Shown: piece by piece, positions 1 to 5,311 of the stretch | Layout: the number at the start of each line of letters is the position of its first letter | Position numbering within the stretch: position 1 is the stretch's first letter | Source of the DNA: Clostridiales bacterium | GTDB taxonomy: Bacteria > Bacillota > Clostridia > Lachnospirales > Anaerotignaceae | Assembly (NCBI GenBank): GCA_021202325.1 | Contig: JAJQDF010000056.1 | Coordinates: 1 to 7,354, forward strand | Direction: 5' to 3' | DNA length: 7,354 nucleotides | Position numbers and translations under genes: made by a program | Notes under the pieces: model-generated | The model's database searches: none | What the model was told of the DNA's origin: nothing | Seen by the model: only the letters and a program-made list of their open reading frames with translations

Positions 1-28
1 AAATCTTTGATTTCCGCCTGCTATGGAA

Positions 29-66
29 GCAAATACAAAAGTTCCAATAGAAACTTTTGCATTTGC
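29..66 (-). repeat. Inverted repeat, 15-bp stem-loop
   Basis: Left arm 29-43 (GCAAATACAAAAGTT) pairs with right arm 52-66 (AACTTTTGCATTTGC) across an 8-base loop. The single imperfect position, 35 with 60, is an A-C mismatch on the plus strand but a G-U wobble in a minus-strand transcript. That mildly favours an RNA made from the minus strand. No clear run of T follows on either side, so a terminator role is weak. Function unknown. Confidence 0.55.
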
Positions 67-88
67 AGTGGCTAATCGCTATGTATTG

Positions 89-117
89 ACGGTGTCGGAA
101 ATGAATTCCGGCACCGT
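89..117 (+). repeat. Inverted repeat, 12-bp stem-loop with 5-base loop
   Basis: Arms 89-100 (ACGGTGTCGGAA) and 106-117 (TTCCGGCACCGT) pair fully as plus-strand RNA with one U-G wobble (95 with 111). The loop is ATGAA. Only a short TTT overlaps the 3' side, so this is at best a poor terminator for a rightward transcript arriving from beyond the left edge. Its core (95-109) recurs in inverted orientation at 206-220. Confidence 0.55.
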
Positions 118-200
118 TTGCAGTTTCCGTCAGCAAAATTGAGATTTGTACAAAATTCATAATTGCTGTTTCAGGTTACTAGTATGTATAACAGTCATCG

Positions 201-221
201 CTCGAGGAATTCATTTCCGAG
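201..221. repeat. Bulged hairpin sharing core with 89-117
   Basis: CTCG at 201-204 pairs with CGAG at 218-221, with a 2-base bulge and an inner GAA/TTC stem around loop TTCAT. Bases 206-220 (GGAATTCATTTCCGA) are the exact reverse complement of 95-109. The outer stems differ, so the two elements share loop and core but not flanks. Confidence 0.45.
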
Positions 222-249
222 AGTGTCTATGCATAGGAAAAAGCCAAAT

Positions 250-294
250 GTAAAGGCGGATGTTTCGATGATTTTACGGAGCATCCGCCTTTAC
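250..294 (-). terminator. Long stem-loop, candidate operon terminator
   Basis: A perfect 13-bp stem (250-262 with 282-294; GTAAAGGCGGATG and CATCCGCCTTTAC) encloses a 19-base loop. On the minus strand the stem is followed by ATTTGG and then CTTTTT, so the T run starts several bases after the stem rather than directly after it. It could be a back-up rho-independent terminator for the tail operon or a structured 3' end. The stem is strong, but the terminator assignment is only moderately supported because of the loop length and the displaced T run. Confidence 0.5.
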
Positions 295-302
295 TGCCAT
301 AA

Positions 303-332
303 TAAAACGGAATCGCTCAAGATTCCGTTTTA
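303..332 (-). terminator. Perfect 12-bp hairpin, likely rho-independent terminator
   Basis: Arms 303-314 (TAAAACGGAATC) and 321-332 (GATTCCGTTTTA) are perfect complements around a 6-base loop. Read on the minus strand, the stem has A residues on its 5' side and ends in TTTTATTAT, the usual shape of an intrinsic terminator. It lies about 50 bases past the last stop codon of the operon (383). The flanking A and T runs are symmetric, so it could also work on the plus strand, though there it runs into the next hairpin. Confidence 0.6.
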
Positions 333-346
333 GGCGCTCTGCGCCT
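332..346. repeat. GC-rich perfect hairpin, 6-bp stem
   Basis: AGGCGC (332-337) pairs with GCGCCT (341-346) around a 3-base TCT loop. With one mismatch it can extend into the flanking TT/AA. It shares base 332 with the neighbouring hairpin to its left, so the two could coaxially stack or compete. It is the middle member of three consecutive palindromes between 303 and 375. Confidence 0.55.
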
Positions 347-350
347 TAAC

Positions 351-375
351 AAGATGAAATCGCAGATTTCATCTT
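351..375. repeat. Perfect hairpin just after the last tail gene
   Basis: AAGATGAAATC (351-361) pairs with GATTTCATCTT (365-375) with a 3-base GCA loop, an 11-bp stem. It begins seven bases after the last gene's stop codon (383-385) in transcription order, so it is the first structure an operon transcript would form. On the minus strand it is followed by GTTAAGG with no T run, so alone it is not a good terminator. It could protect the 3' end or act with the next two hairpins. Confidence 0.55.
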
Positions 376-382
376 AATGCTT

Positions 383-1180
383 TCAGCTTAAAGCGATTAG
401 CTCGACATCGTGCTCCTCAGAATTATAAGTTACCGTATATGTTCCGTTCCGCAAGTCTGTAAATATCCATACTCCGCTTATATCCGTCTGCGTTTCTAGG
501 GAAACACTCTCGCCGCTTACCGTTGTTCCGCTGAGCGTTACGGTAAGCATAACCGCCGGCCTGCCGCTTGTCATATAGATCGTGCCCGTTGCGTAATAAA
601 GCTGTTCCTTTATCTCAAACGTAACCGAAACCTCGCCGGTGAAATTTCCTATTCCTGTGACCGTCACCGTCGCCGTCCCCGCATTTACGTTGTCGGCATA
701 TACAACCGTATAGTCCTCGTCCTTTGTAAGCGGCACCCCGTTTAATGTTATATCAATTTCCGGCGTCAGCGCTTCGCCGATATATTCCAGTGTGCCAATC
801 GGCGTTATATCCGTTTCGTCAATATTTCTTTTAGTTATAACAAAGGCCGCTGTATAGGTTTCCGCACCGTTACTTATACTCAGCTCATATTTTCCGGCAT
901 CTTTGACTTTGCCGGCGGCTTCCCCGTCTTTAATTATATCGGCAATGGAATATTCGCTTGTTTCTCCCTCTCCGTCCGTCACAAAAAATCCCGATACCTC
1001 CGCAAAGCTGTATGCAAATCCTGCCGTCAAGAACTTTAGCTCTTTGGTTTCCAGCTTGTTTACGGCTTCTGCATAGCTTTCTATGCTTTCGTCCGTCAGG
1101 CTTCCGCCTTTGGCATTTATAGCCGTCTTCAAGGCTTCCTTGGCGTTTTCGATCCTCGCAATTTCTGTCTGTACACTCAT
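383..1180 (-). CDS. Modular tail appendage protein with Ig-like domains
   Basis: A 265-residue protein, probably a virion appendage or fibre-tip component. Residues 1-45 form a predicted helical module (MSVQTEIARIENAKEALK...) resembling the start of the upstream 219-residue protein. Residues about 50-118 look like a degenerate beta-sandwich ending DAGKYELSI...AAFVITKR. Residues about 119-190 are a clear bacterial Ig-like/MBG-type repeat: GTLEYIGEALTPEI, DYTVVYADN, NAGTATVTVTGIGNFTGEV, FEI. Residues about 196-262 resemble a carboxypeptidase-regulatory or SpaA-like beta domain (ATGTIYMTSGRPAVMLTV ... GVWIFTDLRNGTYTV). Such domains on virions are thought to bind glycans or surfaces, but no binding partner is shown here. 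The ATG is preceded by GAGGAG, eight bases away and fused to the upstream TGA. It is the last gene of the operon. Confidence 0.85.
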   Translation of the reverse strand: MSVQTEIARIENAKEALKTAINAKGGSLTDESIESYAEAVNKLETKELKFLTAGFAYSFAEVSGFFVTDGEGETSEYSIADIIKDGEAAGKVKDAGKYELSISNGAETYTAAFVITKRNIDETDITPIGTLEYIGEALTPEIDITLNGVPLTKDEDYTVVYADNVNAGTATVTVTGIGNFTGEVSVTFEIKEQLYYATGTIYMTSGRPAVMLTVTLSGTTVSGESVSLETQTDISGVWIFTDLRNGTYTVTYNSEEHDVELIALS

Positions 1181-1192
1181 CGCTCACACTCC

Positions 1193-1852
1193 TCAGATGG
1201 CCGCAAGGGCGGTTTCTATATCTCCGCTCAGACTGACCGTCCCAAGGCCGGAATGATAGCCCTCGGGAATTGTATAGCTCATTACCGTAAGCCCGTCTAT
1301 GGAGGCCGAAACTGCGCCGTTATTCACCATTGTTCCGGCTGTTTCCGCTCCAGTTGAGTCCACAAATATTTTATTGGCCAGCACATCGGCGGATGATGCG
1401 CTTACATTGGCCACATCGGCATAGCTTTCCTGTATTGCTCCTACCGTAACAGAAGATAGTCCGTCATAGCCCTCATCCGGCAGTACGCTCTGCGCCGACT
1501 TTGTGGGCGTTATCGATTTTTCCTGGAGGTTTGGCGCATTATTAACGCTTACCGTCACCTTGGATATGACCTTTCCCGTTGTAGGCGTATATTCTCCGTT
1601 GGCTGTCAGTACCCTTTCCTCCGTATCTATGCTTACCGTTCCACCGCCGTTATGGTATCCGGCAGGAACCGTATAGCTGTTTTGCGAAGCCGTCAGCTTC
1701 TGACTTACCGCACCGTTGTCAGCTATTCCTTCAACTGCCGCAACACAGTCATCTAGATTTGCTGTAAGCTCGGCAATGCCCATGGCCGCCAGCTTTGTTC
1801 TCAAATTGTTCCTCAGTCCCTGTAATCTTGTTATTTGTTCTGATACGCTCAT
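1193..1852 (-). CDS. Repeat-containing tail fibre-like protein
   Basis: A 219-residue beta-rich protein, likely part of a tail fibre or appendage. Residues 1-43 are helical (MSVSEQITRLQGLRNNLRTK...) and parallel the start of the downstream 265-residue protein. Two copies of a motif, residues 46-75 and 178-207, each run NGAVS ... Y-T-[VI]-P-x-G-Y-H-x-G-x-G-T-V-S. Between them lie a segment with DEGYDGLSSVTVGAI (126-140) and one with SADVLANKIFVDSTG (154-168), both recurring in my memory of Firmicutes phage tail proteins. The C-terminus (GDIETALAAI) resembles that of the neighbouring appendage protein (GNIEILLENI). The start has AAGGAG eight bases upstream, overlapping the previous TAA. There is no signal peptide or membrane segment. 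Exact position in the virion is unknown. Confidence 0.85.
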   Translation of the reverse strand: MSVSEQITRLQGLRNNLRTKLAAMGIAELTANLDDCVAAVEGIADNGAVSQKLTASQNSYTVPAGYHNGGGTVSIDTEERVLTANGEYTPTTGKVISKVTVSVNNAPNLQEKSITPTKSAQSVLPDEGYDGLSSVTVGAIQESYADVANVSASSADVLANKIFVDSTGAETAGTMVNNGAVSASIDGLTVMSYTIPEGYHSGLGTVSLSGDIETALAAI

Positions 1853-1864
1853 TTAACACTCTCC

Positions 1865-2218
1865 TTATATATTTTCCAGCAGTATTTCTATGTTTCCTAT
1901 CTCCATATATACCACACCGCTTGTGACAGGCTTTGTATTGTCCTCTTCCACAGTCTGCGCCGTGTCCACCGACAGCGTTCCGTCCGTTCCTATTTTGAGA
2001 TTTTCTCCGACCTTTACTAAACCCAATATCTCCTGGGATGCTATGGATTCAGGGAATGCCCCAATACTTATTTCGTCGCCGTCCGACATTACAAAAACTA
2101 TTTCTCCGTCATCATTTAGTTTGACAGACAGCACCCCTCGGCCTATATAGCCGTACAGTGCGCCGGAAATACTCGGCTCAACGGCTGCCGAAACCTTGGC
2201 TTCTATTTTTCTTTCCAC
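1865..2218 (-). CDS. Small appendage/head-fibre-like protein
   Basis: About 117 residues from the GTG at 2218. An ATG at 2239 would add seven residues, but it has no ribosome site and overlaps the previous gene by 11 bases. The GTG has GAGGTGG five bases upstream, fused to the previous TGA, matching the other junctions of this operon. The middle has LGLVKVGENLKIGTDGTLSV, resembling the [LG]-x-V-K-x-G-x-[NG]-L-x-[IV]-x-x-D-G-T-L motif of phage head-fibre and appendage proteins. The end has NTKPVTSGVVYMEIGNIEILLENI-type sequence (here the last 24 residues), a tail I recall from many Clostridia phage proteins. A structural, surface-exposed role is inferred. No catalytic residues are seen. Confidence 0.75.
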   Translation of the reverse strand: MERKIEAKVSAAVEPSISGALYGYIGRGVLSVKLNDDGEIVFVMSDGDEISIGAFPESIASQEILGLVKVGENLKIGTDGTLSVDTAQTVEEDNTKPVTSGVVYMEIGNIEILLENI

Positions 2219-2223
2219 GGCCG

Positions 2224-2230
2224 CCACCTC
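2224..2230 (-). promoter_or_regulatory. Shine-Dalgarno GAGGTGG that decides a GTG start
   Basis: GAGGTGG lies five bases before the GTG at 2218 and overlaps the TGA stop (2229-2231) of the upstream gene. The alternative ATG at 2239 is preceded by CAATGTTATGA, which has no ribosome-site match. The stop-to-SD fusion is the pattern used at the other junctions, so the GTG start is preferred. Confidence 0.6.
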
Positions 2231-2576
2231 ATTCCACATTCATAACATTGTTTTTGACGACCGTTGTATTATATGTTCCGCCAAGCCGAATGTCGTAAAA
2301 GTATGTTCCTGCCTTAAACAGCGCTGTCACTTCGCTGTCAAATACAATATTTATGCTGTTGTCCTCTATCCCGGAGAACTCAAATGTTTTTATTTCCTCC
2401 AGCCTGTCGTTTTTGACTATAACCGTTACGGTGTCGGTCTCAGTCAGCGTTATTTCTTCTCCGTCGGAATCCTTAAGCTCCAGTTTAAACCCTGCCTCAA
2501 ACTCGTCGCCCTCGTACCACTGGAGTATGCCATTTACTATTCTCGGACTCGGCAGAGCCGAATCTACTCTTATCAT
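2229..2576 (-). CDS. BppU N-terminal domain-like baseplate/fibre protein
   Basis: A 115-residue all-beta protein. Its pattern, WYEGDEFEAGFKLELKDSDGE (residues 20-40), V-x-V-I-V-K-N (50-56), I-x-I-V-F-D-x-E-x-T-x-x-F-x-A-G-T-Y-x-Y-D-I (75-96) and a closing strand, matches the general layout of the small beta-sandwich at the N-terminus of siphophage upper baseplate proteins (BppU, DUF2479 type). In those phages it anchors receptor-binding proteins to the tail. Here it stands alone, without the helical and receptor-binding regions, which might be supplied by the next small genes. AGGAGG lies eight bases before the ATG and is fused to the upstream TAG. The assignment rests on pattern only. Confidence 0.75.
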   Translation of the reverse strand: MIRVDSALPSPRIVNGILQWYEGDEFEAGFKLELKDSDGEEITLTETDTVTVIVKNDRLEEIKTFEFSGIEDNSINIVFDSEVTALFKAGTYFYDIRLGGTYNTTVVKNNVMNVE

Positions 2577-2588
2577 AGGTTTCGCCTC

Positions 2589-3854
2589 CTATCCTCTGTA
2601 GTTGAACAGATCCACAAGAACAGAGCTGAAGCCGGATGTATTTGTTTTGCCCGTACTTGCCACCGTTGTTTTTGCTGCAGGCGCCTTTCCGTATTTTCTT
2701 GCGTAGCTCAATACATCGCTTATTCCCGAGGCGGAATATCCGCTGCCGTTGAGCTTTTCGGCATACATGGCAAGGGAAGCCTCTCCGCCGTCCTCATAGG
2801 CTTTCAGCGCTCCGTCATATACCGATGTTGTGACGGACTTTCCGCTGCTTGATGACGAAGAGCCTGACGAAGAACTGCTTGACGATGAAGCCTGCTTCAA
2901 TGCGTTCTGTTCCTTCTCATAGTCGAACTGGGCAGTTTTATAAGCCTGTTCCCACTCGTTGTTTTGCTGTTCAATGCTGTTCCAATAGTCGCTGCTTTCA
3001 AGCTTTGCCGCATCCTGGAGAAGGGACAGCTTATTATAGTAATCCTGCTGAACCCTATCGGCTTCATCCATATACTCACTGTATGCAAAGTCTCTTTCGC
3101 TCATCCAGTCGCTGATACTGTCTCTGTATTTCTCATAGTCGGCCTTATCCGCCTCGGAATACAGTGAATACAGCCTGTACAGCTCATCGCCCTCGGCCTC
3201 ATATACGCTTCTGGCGTTTTCGTAAAGCTCCGGTATTTTGTGGTTCAGCTTCTGCTGATAGCTTTCGTATGCCGCCGAGCGCTCACTTTGGGCATATGTA
3301 TTTGAATAGCCGCCGGTGAGAGCCGATGCCTGGCCGATTGTGTCCTCCATGGCCTGTTTCCCTGCATTCATATAGCTGTCCTTATATTGCTGGTACAAAA
3401 CATCCGAGCTCAAATCGTATGAAAAGGCTTCTCTGTTTTCCAGTCTGTCAAGCAGACTCTCAATTTCTTTTTTATAGGCGCTCTCATATTCGCTAGGCTT
3501 GCTGTTTACAACACTTTCATATTTATCTTTGGACACGCTTGAGCTGTAATCGCTGTCATAGGCCTCGGCAATGCTCTTTTTTGTTTCGCTGCTCAGCGAT
3601 GTACTTCCCGAATAGGGGCTGTTCACTCCAGCGTTGGCATATGTTCCGCTGTAGTTGTTTGTGGTTATGTTTGCATCGTACAGCGCCGATTGATAGCTGC
3701 CGTCGGCGTTTACCTTCAATATCTGATATGTACCGCCGCTTGTTACTACTCTGTCGCCCTCGCTCAGTCCGCTCTGCGCCTTTCCGTTGGACTGCACCTT
3801 ATAATATCTGCCGGTTGCCCCCACATTCATAAGATCGCTTGCCACATCAATCAC
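2589..3854 (-). CDS. Tyr-rich helical phage structural protein, function unknown
   Basis: A 421-residue protein. Residues 30-65 form a small beta segment (GDRVVTSGGTYQILKV). Residues 90-320 are helical, acidic and rich in Tyr, Glu and Ser, with recurring D-Y-x-x-Y type spacing (DKADYEKYRDS, QQDYYNKL, FDYEKEQ). The stretch QAMEDTIGQASALTGGYSN (167-185) is the part I most associate with Firmicutes prophages. A Ser-rich linker (323-336, broken by one Gly) leads to a C-terminal helical segment (VYDGALKAYEDGGEASLAMYAEKLNG). No transmembrane segment or enzymatic motif is seen. An internal virion or tail-assembly role is possible but unproven. The start is uncertain: GTG at 3854 has GGAGG only three bases away, while GTG at 3845 has AGGTGA five bases away and begins one base after the upstream stop. 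Confidence 0.85.
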   Translation of the reverse strand: MIDVASDLMNVGATGRYYKVQSNGKAQSGLSEGDRVVTSGGTYQILKVNADGSYQSALYDANITTNNYSGTYANAGVNSPYSGSTSLSSETKKSIAEAYDSDYSSSVSKDKYESVVNSKPSEYESAYKKEIESLLDRLENREAFSYDLSSDVLYQQYKDSYMNAGKQAMEDTIGQASALTGGYSNTYAQSERSAAYESYQQKLNHKIPELYENARSVYEAEGDELYRLYSLYSEADKADYEKYRDSISDWMSERDFAYSEYMDEADRVQQDYYNKLSLLQDAAKLESSDYWNSIEQQNNEWEQAYKTAQFDYEKEQNALKQASSSSSSSSGSSSSSSGKSVTTSVYDGALKAYEDGGEASLAMYAEKLNGSGYSASGISDVLSYARKYGKAPAAKTTVASTGKTNTSGFSSVLVDLFNYRG

Positions 3855-4041
3855 CTTCCTCCATATTTTTTCTGTATATTTCTTCTTCGTCCTTTGTCTG
3901 CTTTTCGGCCATTTCCTTTATCTGCATATAGTAGCCCCACATTATCATTTCTACGACAATTGGCGGCAGGCCGCTTTCATTTATGCACTCCTCCAATTTT
4001 TCCGAAAATTCCTTTATTGCCAAAGATGCCGGTTTATTCAT
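3847..4041 (-). CDS. Small conserved phage protein, 64 residues
   Basis: A 64-residue acidic, helical protein starting MNKPASLAIKEFSEKLEE. The core is N-E-S-G-L-P-P-I-V-V-E-M-I-M followed by an amphipathic helix rich in Glu and Lys. Small proteins with a similar [IN]-N-x-S-G-L-P-x-x-[IV]-[VI] core are common among Firmicutes phage structural genes in my memory, and their function is not known to me. A longer reading from 4071 would overlap the upstream gene by 17 bases. The ATG at 4041 is preferred because AAGGAGGG lies exactly six bases before it and the gap to the upstream stop is then 13 bases. No signal peptide or membrane segment. It may be a chaperone or connector accessory. Confidence 0.8.
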   Translation of the reverse strand: MNKPASLAIKEFSEKLEECINESGLPPIVVEMIMWGYYMQIKEMAEKQTKDEEEIYRKNMEEGD

Positions 4042-4047
4042 ACTGTT

Positions 4048-4055
4048 CCCTCCTT
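4048..4055 (-). promoter_or_regulatory. Shine-Dalgarno AAGGAGGG that decides the start at 4041
   Basis: AAGGAGGG precedes the ATG at 4041 by six bases and overlaps the TAA stop of the upstream gene (4055-4057). The competing in-frame ATG at 4071 lies inside the upstream gene with no comparable site. Confidence 0.75.
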
Positions 4056-5311
4056 TACAGTCCGCAGGCATCGATAATGTCGCTCATGTAGTATCTTGAG
4101 CCGTTGAACCGCATTACAATGTCGTCCTCCTGAATGCTTATATACGATGATTTTGCGGATACATCCCTGTCGAAGTATGTCAAAAGCAGTTCGCCTGTTC
4201 CAAGCTCCACAGAACATTTCACTCCCGATTCGTCATATTCGTAATCCTCATTAAACTCCAGATTAATGGCATTGGCACGGAAATACAGCAGCTTTGTTTT
4301 ACCGTTGCTCTCATCCAAAAGCCATGTCCTTGACGGATACAGCAGAAGGCTCCTCTCATGGTCAATGCTTTCCAAAAGCAGTCCCTTATAGGAATTCTGA
4401 AAGCTTTCAAGCTCGTATCCGAAAATGCCCTTTTCGGTATATTCCTCGCTTGTCGAGTCCCTGCCGAGAATACTCATTACTCCGTCAAACTTCATATTCC
4501 TCACAGACATTAATCCTGATGTTATCTTGCCTGCATCTATGCTTGTTATATTTGCGCTGTCAATTTTCAGCACACCGTCCTCAATTACACAGCCGCCTAT
4601 TTCTCCCGAAGTTGCCGTTATATTTCCGCTTATGTCGGCCTCGTAGGCCTTAAGCGTTCCCGACGGAAAGTACATCATGCTGCCGCTGATGTAGGCTATC
4701 TTGTTTCCGCCGCTCCAAAATGCGATTTCATCGGCTGTTGTCGTTGTCAGCAGGTTCTGTCTGTCCAGAACTGTTTCCCCGTTTGCCTCTATAGTCGTAG
4801 ACAAATTGCCAACTCCGACGCCGTAAATAGGTGCGCCGTTATCATCATAGTACAAAAGTCCGGTTTTTATATACTGCTCGCTTTCTGTAGAAAAATCTCC
4901 GAAATCGCTCCTTATTCCCGAAGTATATCTGAAAAGCTGAGTTATTCCGGCGGAATTTGCGCTAATCTCGTTTTCCAGCTGTTCCGTCAGCTCTCCGAAA
5001 TCCGATGAAGCCGAATATTCACTTTTTAACAGCTTCCTGAATTCCTCGCAGTTTCCGACAGCATAGTCCGCAGTCTTTATTATAAGGGATCTAATATTGT
5101 TGTATGAGGCCAGTGCCGTCTGATTTTCTTCGCTATCACTGTCGGTGCTTACCGCCCGGCTTATTTCCTCCAGTATTCCTTCCGCATTCATGTCCTTAAG
5201 GCCTATATTCAGTGCTTCCACCGTCTGAAATACATAGCTTCTGAGCTTATTCAGCTGTTCCTGCTCATTGCCGGTTATGGCCGGAGGGGAGCTGAGATTA
5301 ATCACGCTCAT
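4055..5311 (-). CDS. Phage tail-tip / fibre-like structural protein
   Basis: A 418-residue virion protein. The N-terminus, SPPAITGNEQEQLNKLRSY followed by a helix (VFQTVEALNIGLKD), is a start I recall from many Clostridia prophage tail proteins. Residues 20-130 are largely helical and probably coiled-coil. From about 185 the protein is beta-rich: DEIAFWSGGNKIAYISG (194-210), then EADISGNITATSGEIGGCVI (224-243) and DAGKITSGLMSV, the [AD]-x-I-S-G-x-I-x-A-x-S-G-x-I-G-G type module found in tail-tip and host-specificity proteins. The C-terminal part is beta-rich with no known domain that I can name. The start overlaps the upstream stop as ATGA, with GGGGGAG about six bases before the ATG, inside the upstream gene. 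A receptor-side or tail-stem role is inferred. No peptidase or lyase motif is seen. Confidence 0.85.
   Translation of the reverse strand: MSVINLSSPPAITGNEQEQLNKLRSYVFQTVEALNIGLKDMNAEGILEEISRAVSTDSDSEENQTALASYNNIRSLIIKTADYAVGNCEEFRKLLKSEYSASSDFGELTEQLENEISANSAGITQLFRYTSGIRSDFGDFSTESEQYIKTGLLYYDDNGAPIYGVGVGNLSTTIEANGETVLDRQNLLTTTTADEIAFWSGGNKIAYISGSMMYFPSGTLKAYEADISGNITATSGEIGGCVIEDGVLKIDSANITSIDAGKITSGLMSVRNMKFDGVMSILGRDSTSEEYTEKGIFGYELESFQNSYKGLLLESIDHERSLLLYPSRTWLLDESNGKTKLLYFRANAINLEFNEDYEYDESGVKCSVELGTGELLLTYFDRDVSAKSSYISIQEDDIVMRFNGSRYYMSDIIDACGL

Larger units (their letters stand above)
1..382. other. Hairpin-rich intergenic region
   Basis: This stretch lies downstream of the last gene of the minus-strand operon and runs off the left edge. 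I found no open frame with a ribosome site and a plausible protein. It is instead crowded with inverted repeats: 29-66, 89-117, 201-221, 250-294, 303-332, 332-346 and 351-375, each listed separately where strong. The rightmost ones are placed to act as terminators of the tail operon. The left ones have no obvious role and may belong to a host intergenic repeat, a phage-host junction or a regulatory RNA. No integrase, tRNA or recognisable attachment core is visible. Confidence 0.7.

Noticed and set aside
23..142. 39-codon plus-strand frame starting ATG at 23
   Set aside because: No Shine-Dalgarno upstream, spans two hairpins, and shows no recognisable protein feature.
1..160. Minus-strand open frame starting ATG at 160 and running off the left edge
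   Set aside because: No ribosome site, a His/Cys/Arg-rich translation (HCKCKSFYW...), and it runs through two strong hairpins. More likely non-coding.
163..192. Promoter-like pair TTGCTG and TATAAC with 18-base spacing on the plus strand
   Set aside because: The -10 box is good but the -35 box matches only three positions, and no downstream rightward gene exists because the operon is on the opposite strand.
250..375. CRISPR array
   Set aside because: The repeats here are palindromes of different sequence, not identical direct repeats separated by unique spacers.
1..382. Prophage attachment site or tRNA gene at the left end
   Set aside because: No cloverleaf, no integrase and no direct repeat pair can be seen. 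The inverted repeats alone do not define an att site.
383..1180. Diversity-generating retroelement target at the end of the last gene, with the downstream hairpins as its cruciform
   Set aside because: The C-terminus is not a C-type lectin fold, no second near-identical template repeat with adenine changes is visible, and no reverse transcriptase gene is in the window.
2196..2852. 218-codon open frame on the plus strand
   Set aside because: It lies antisense to two convincing phage genes, has a Cys/Tyr/Arg-rich composition and no ribosome site, and its length follows from the codon bias of the genes opposite.
3690..4091. 133-codon open frame on the plus strand
   Set aside because: Antisense to the 421-residue and 64-residue genes. 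The sequence looks like shadow translation with no recognisable domain.
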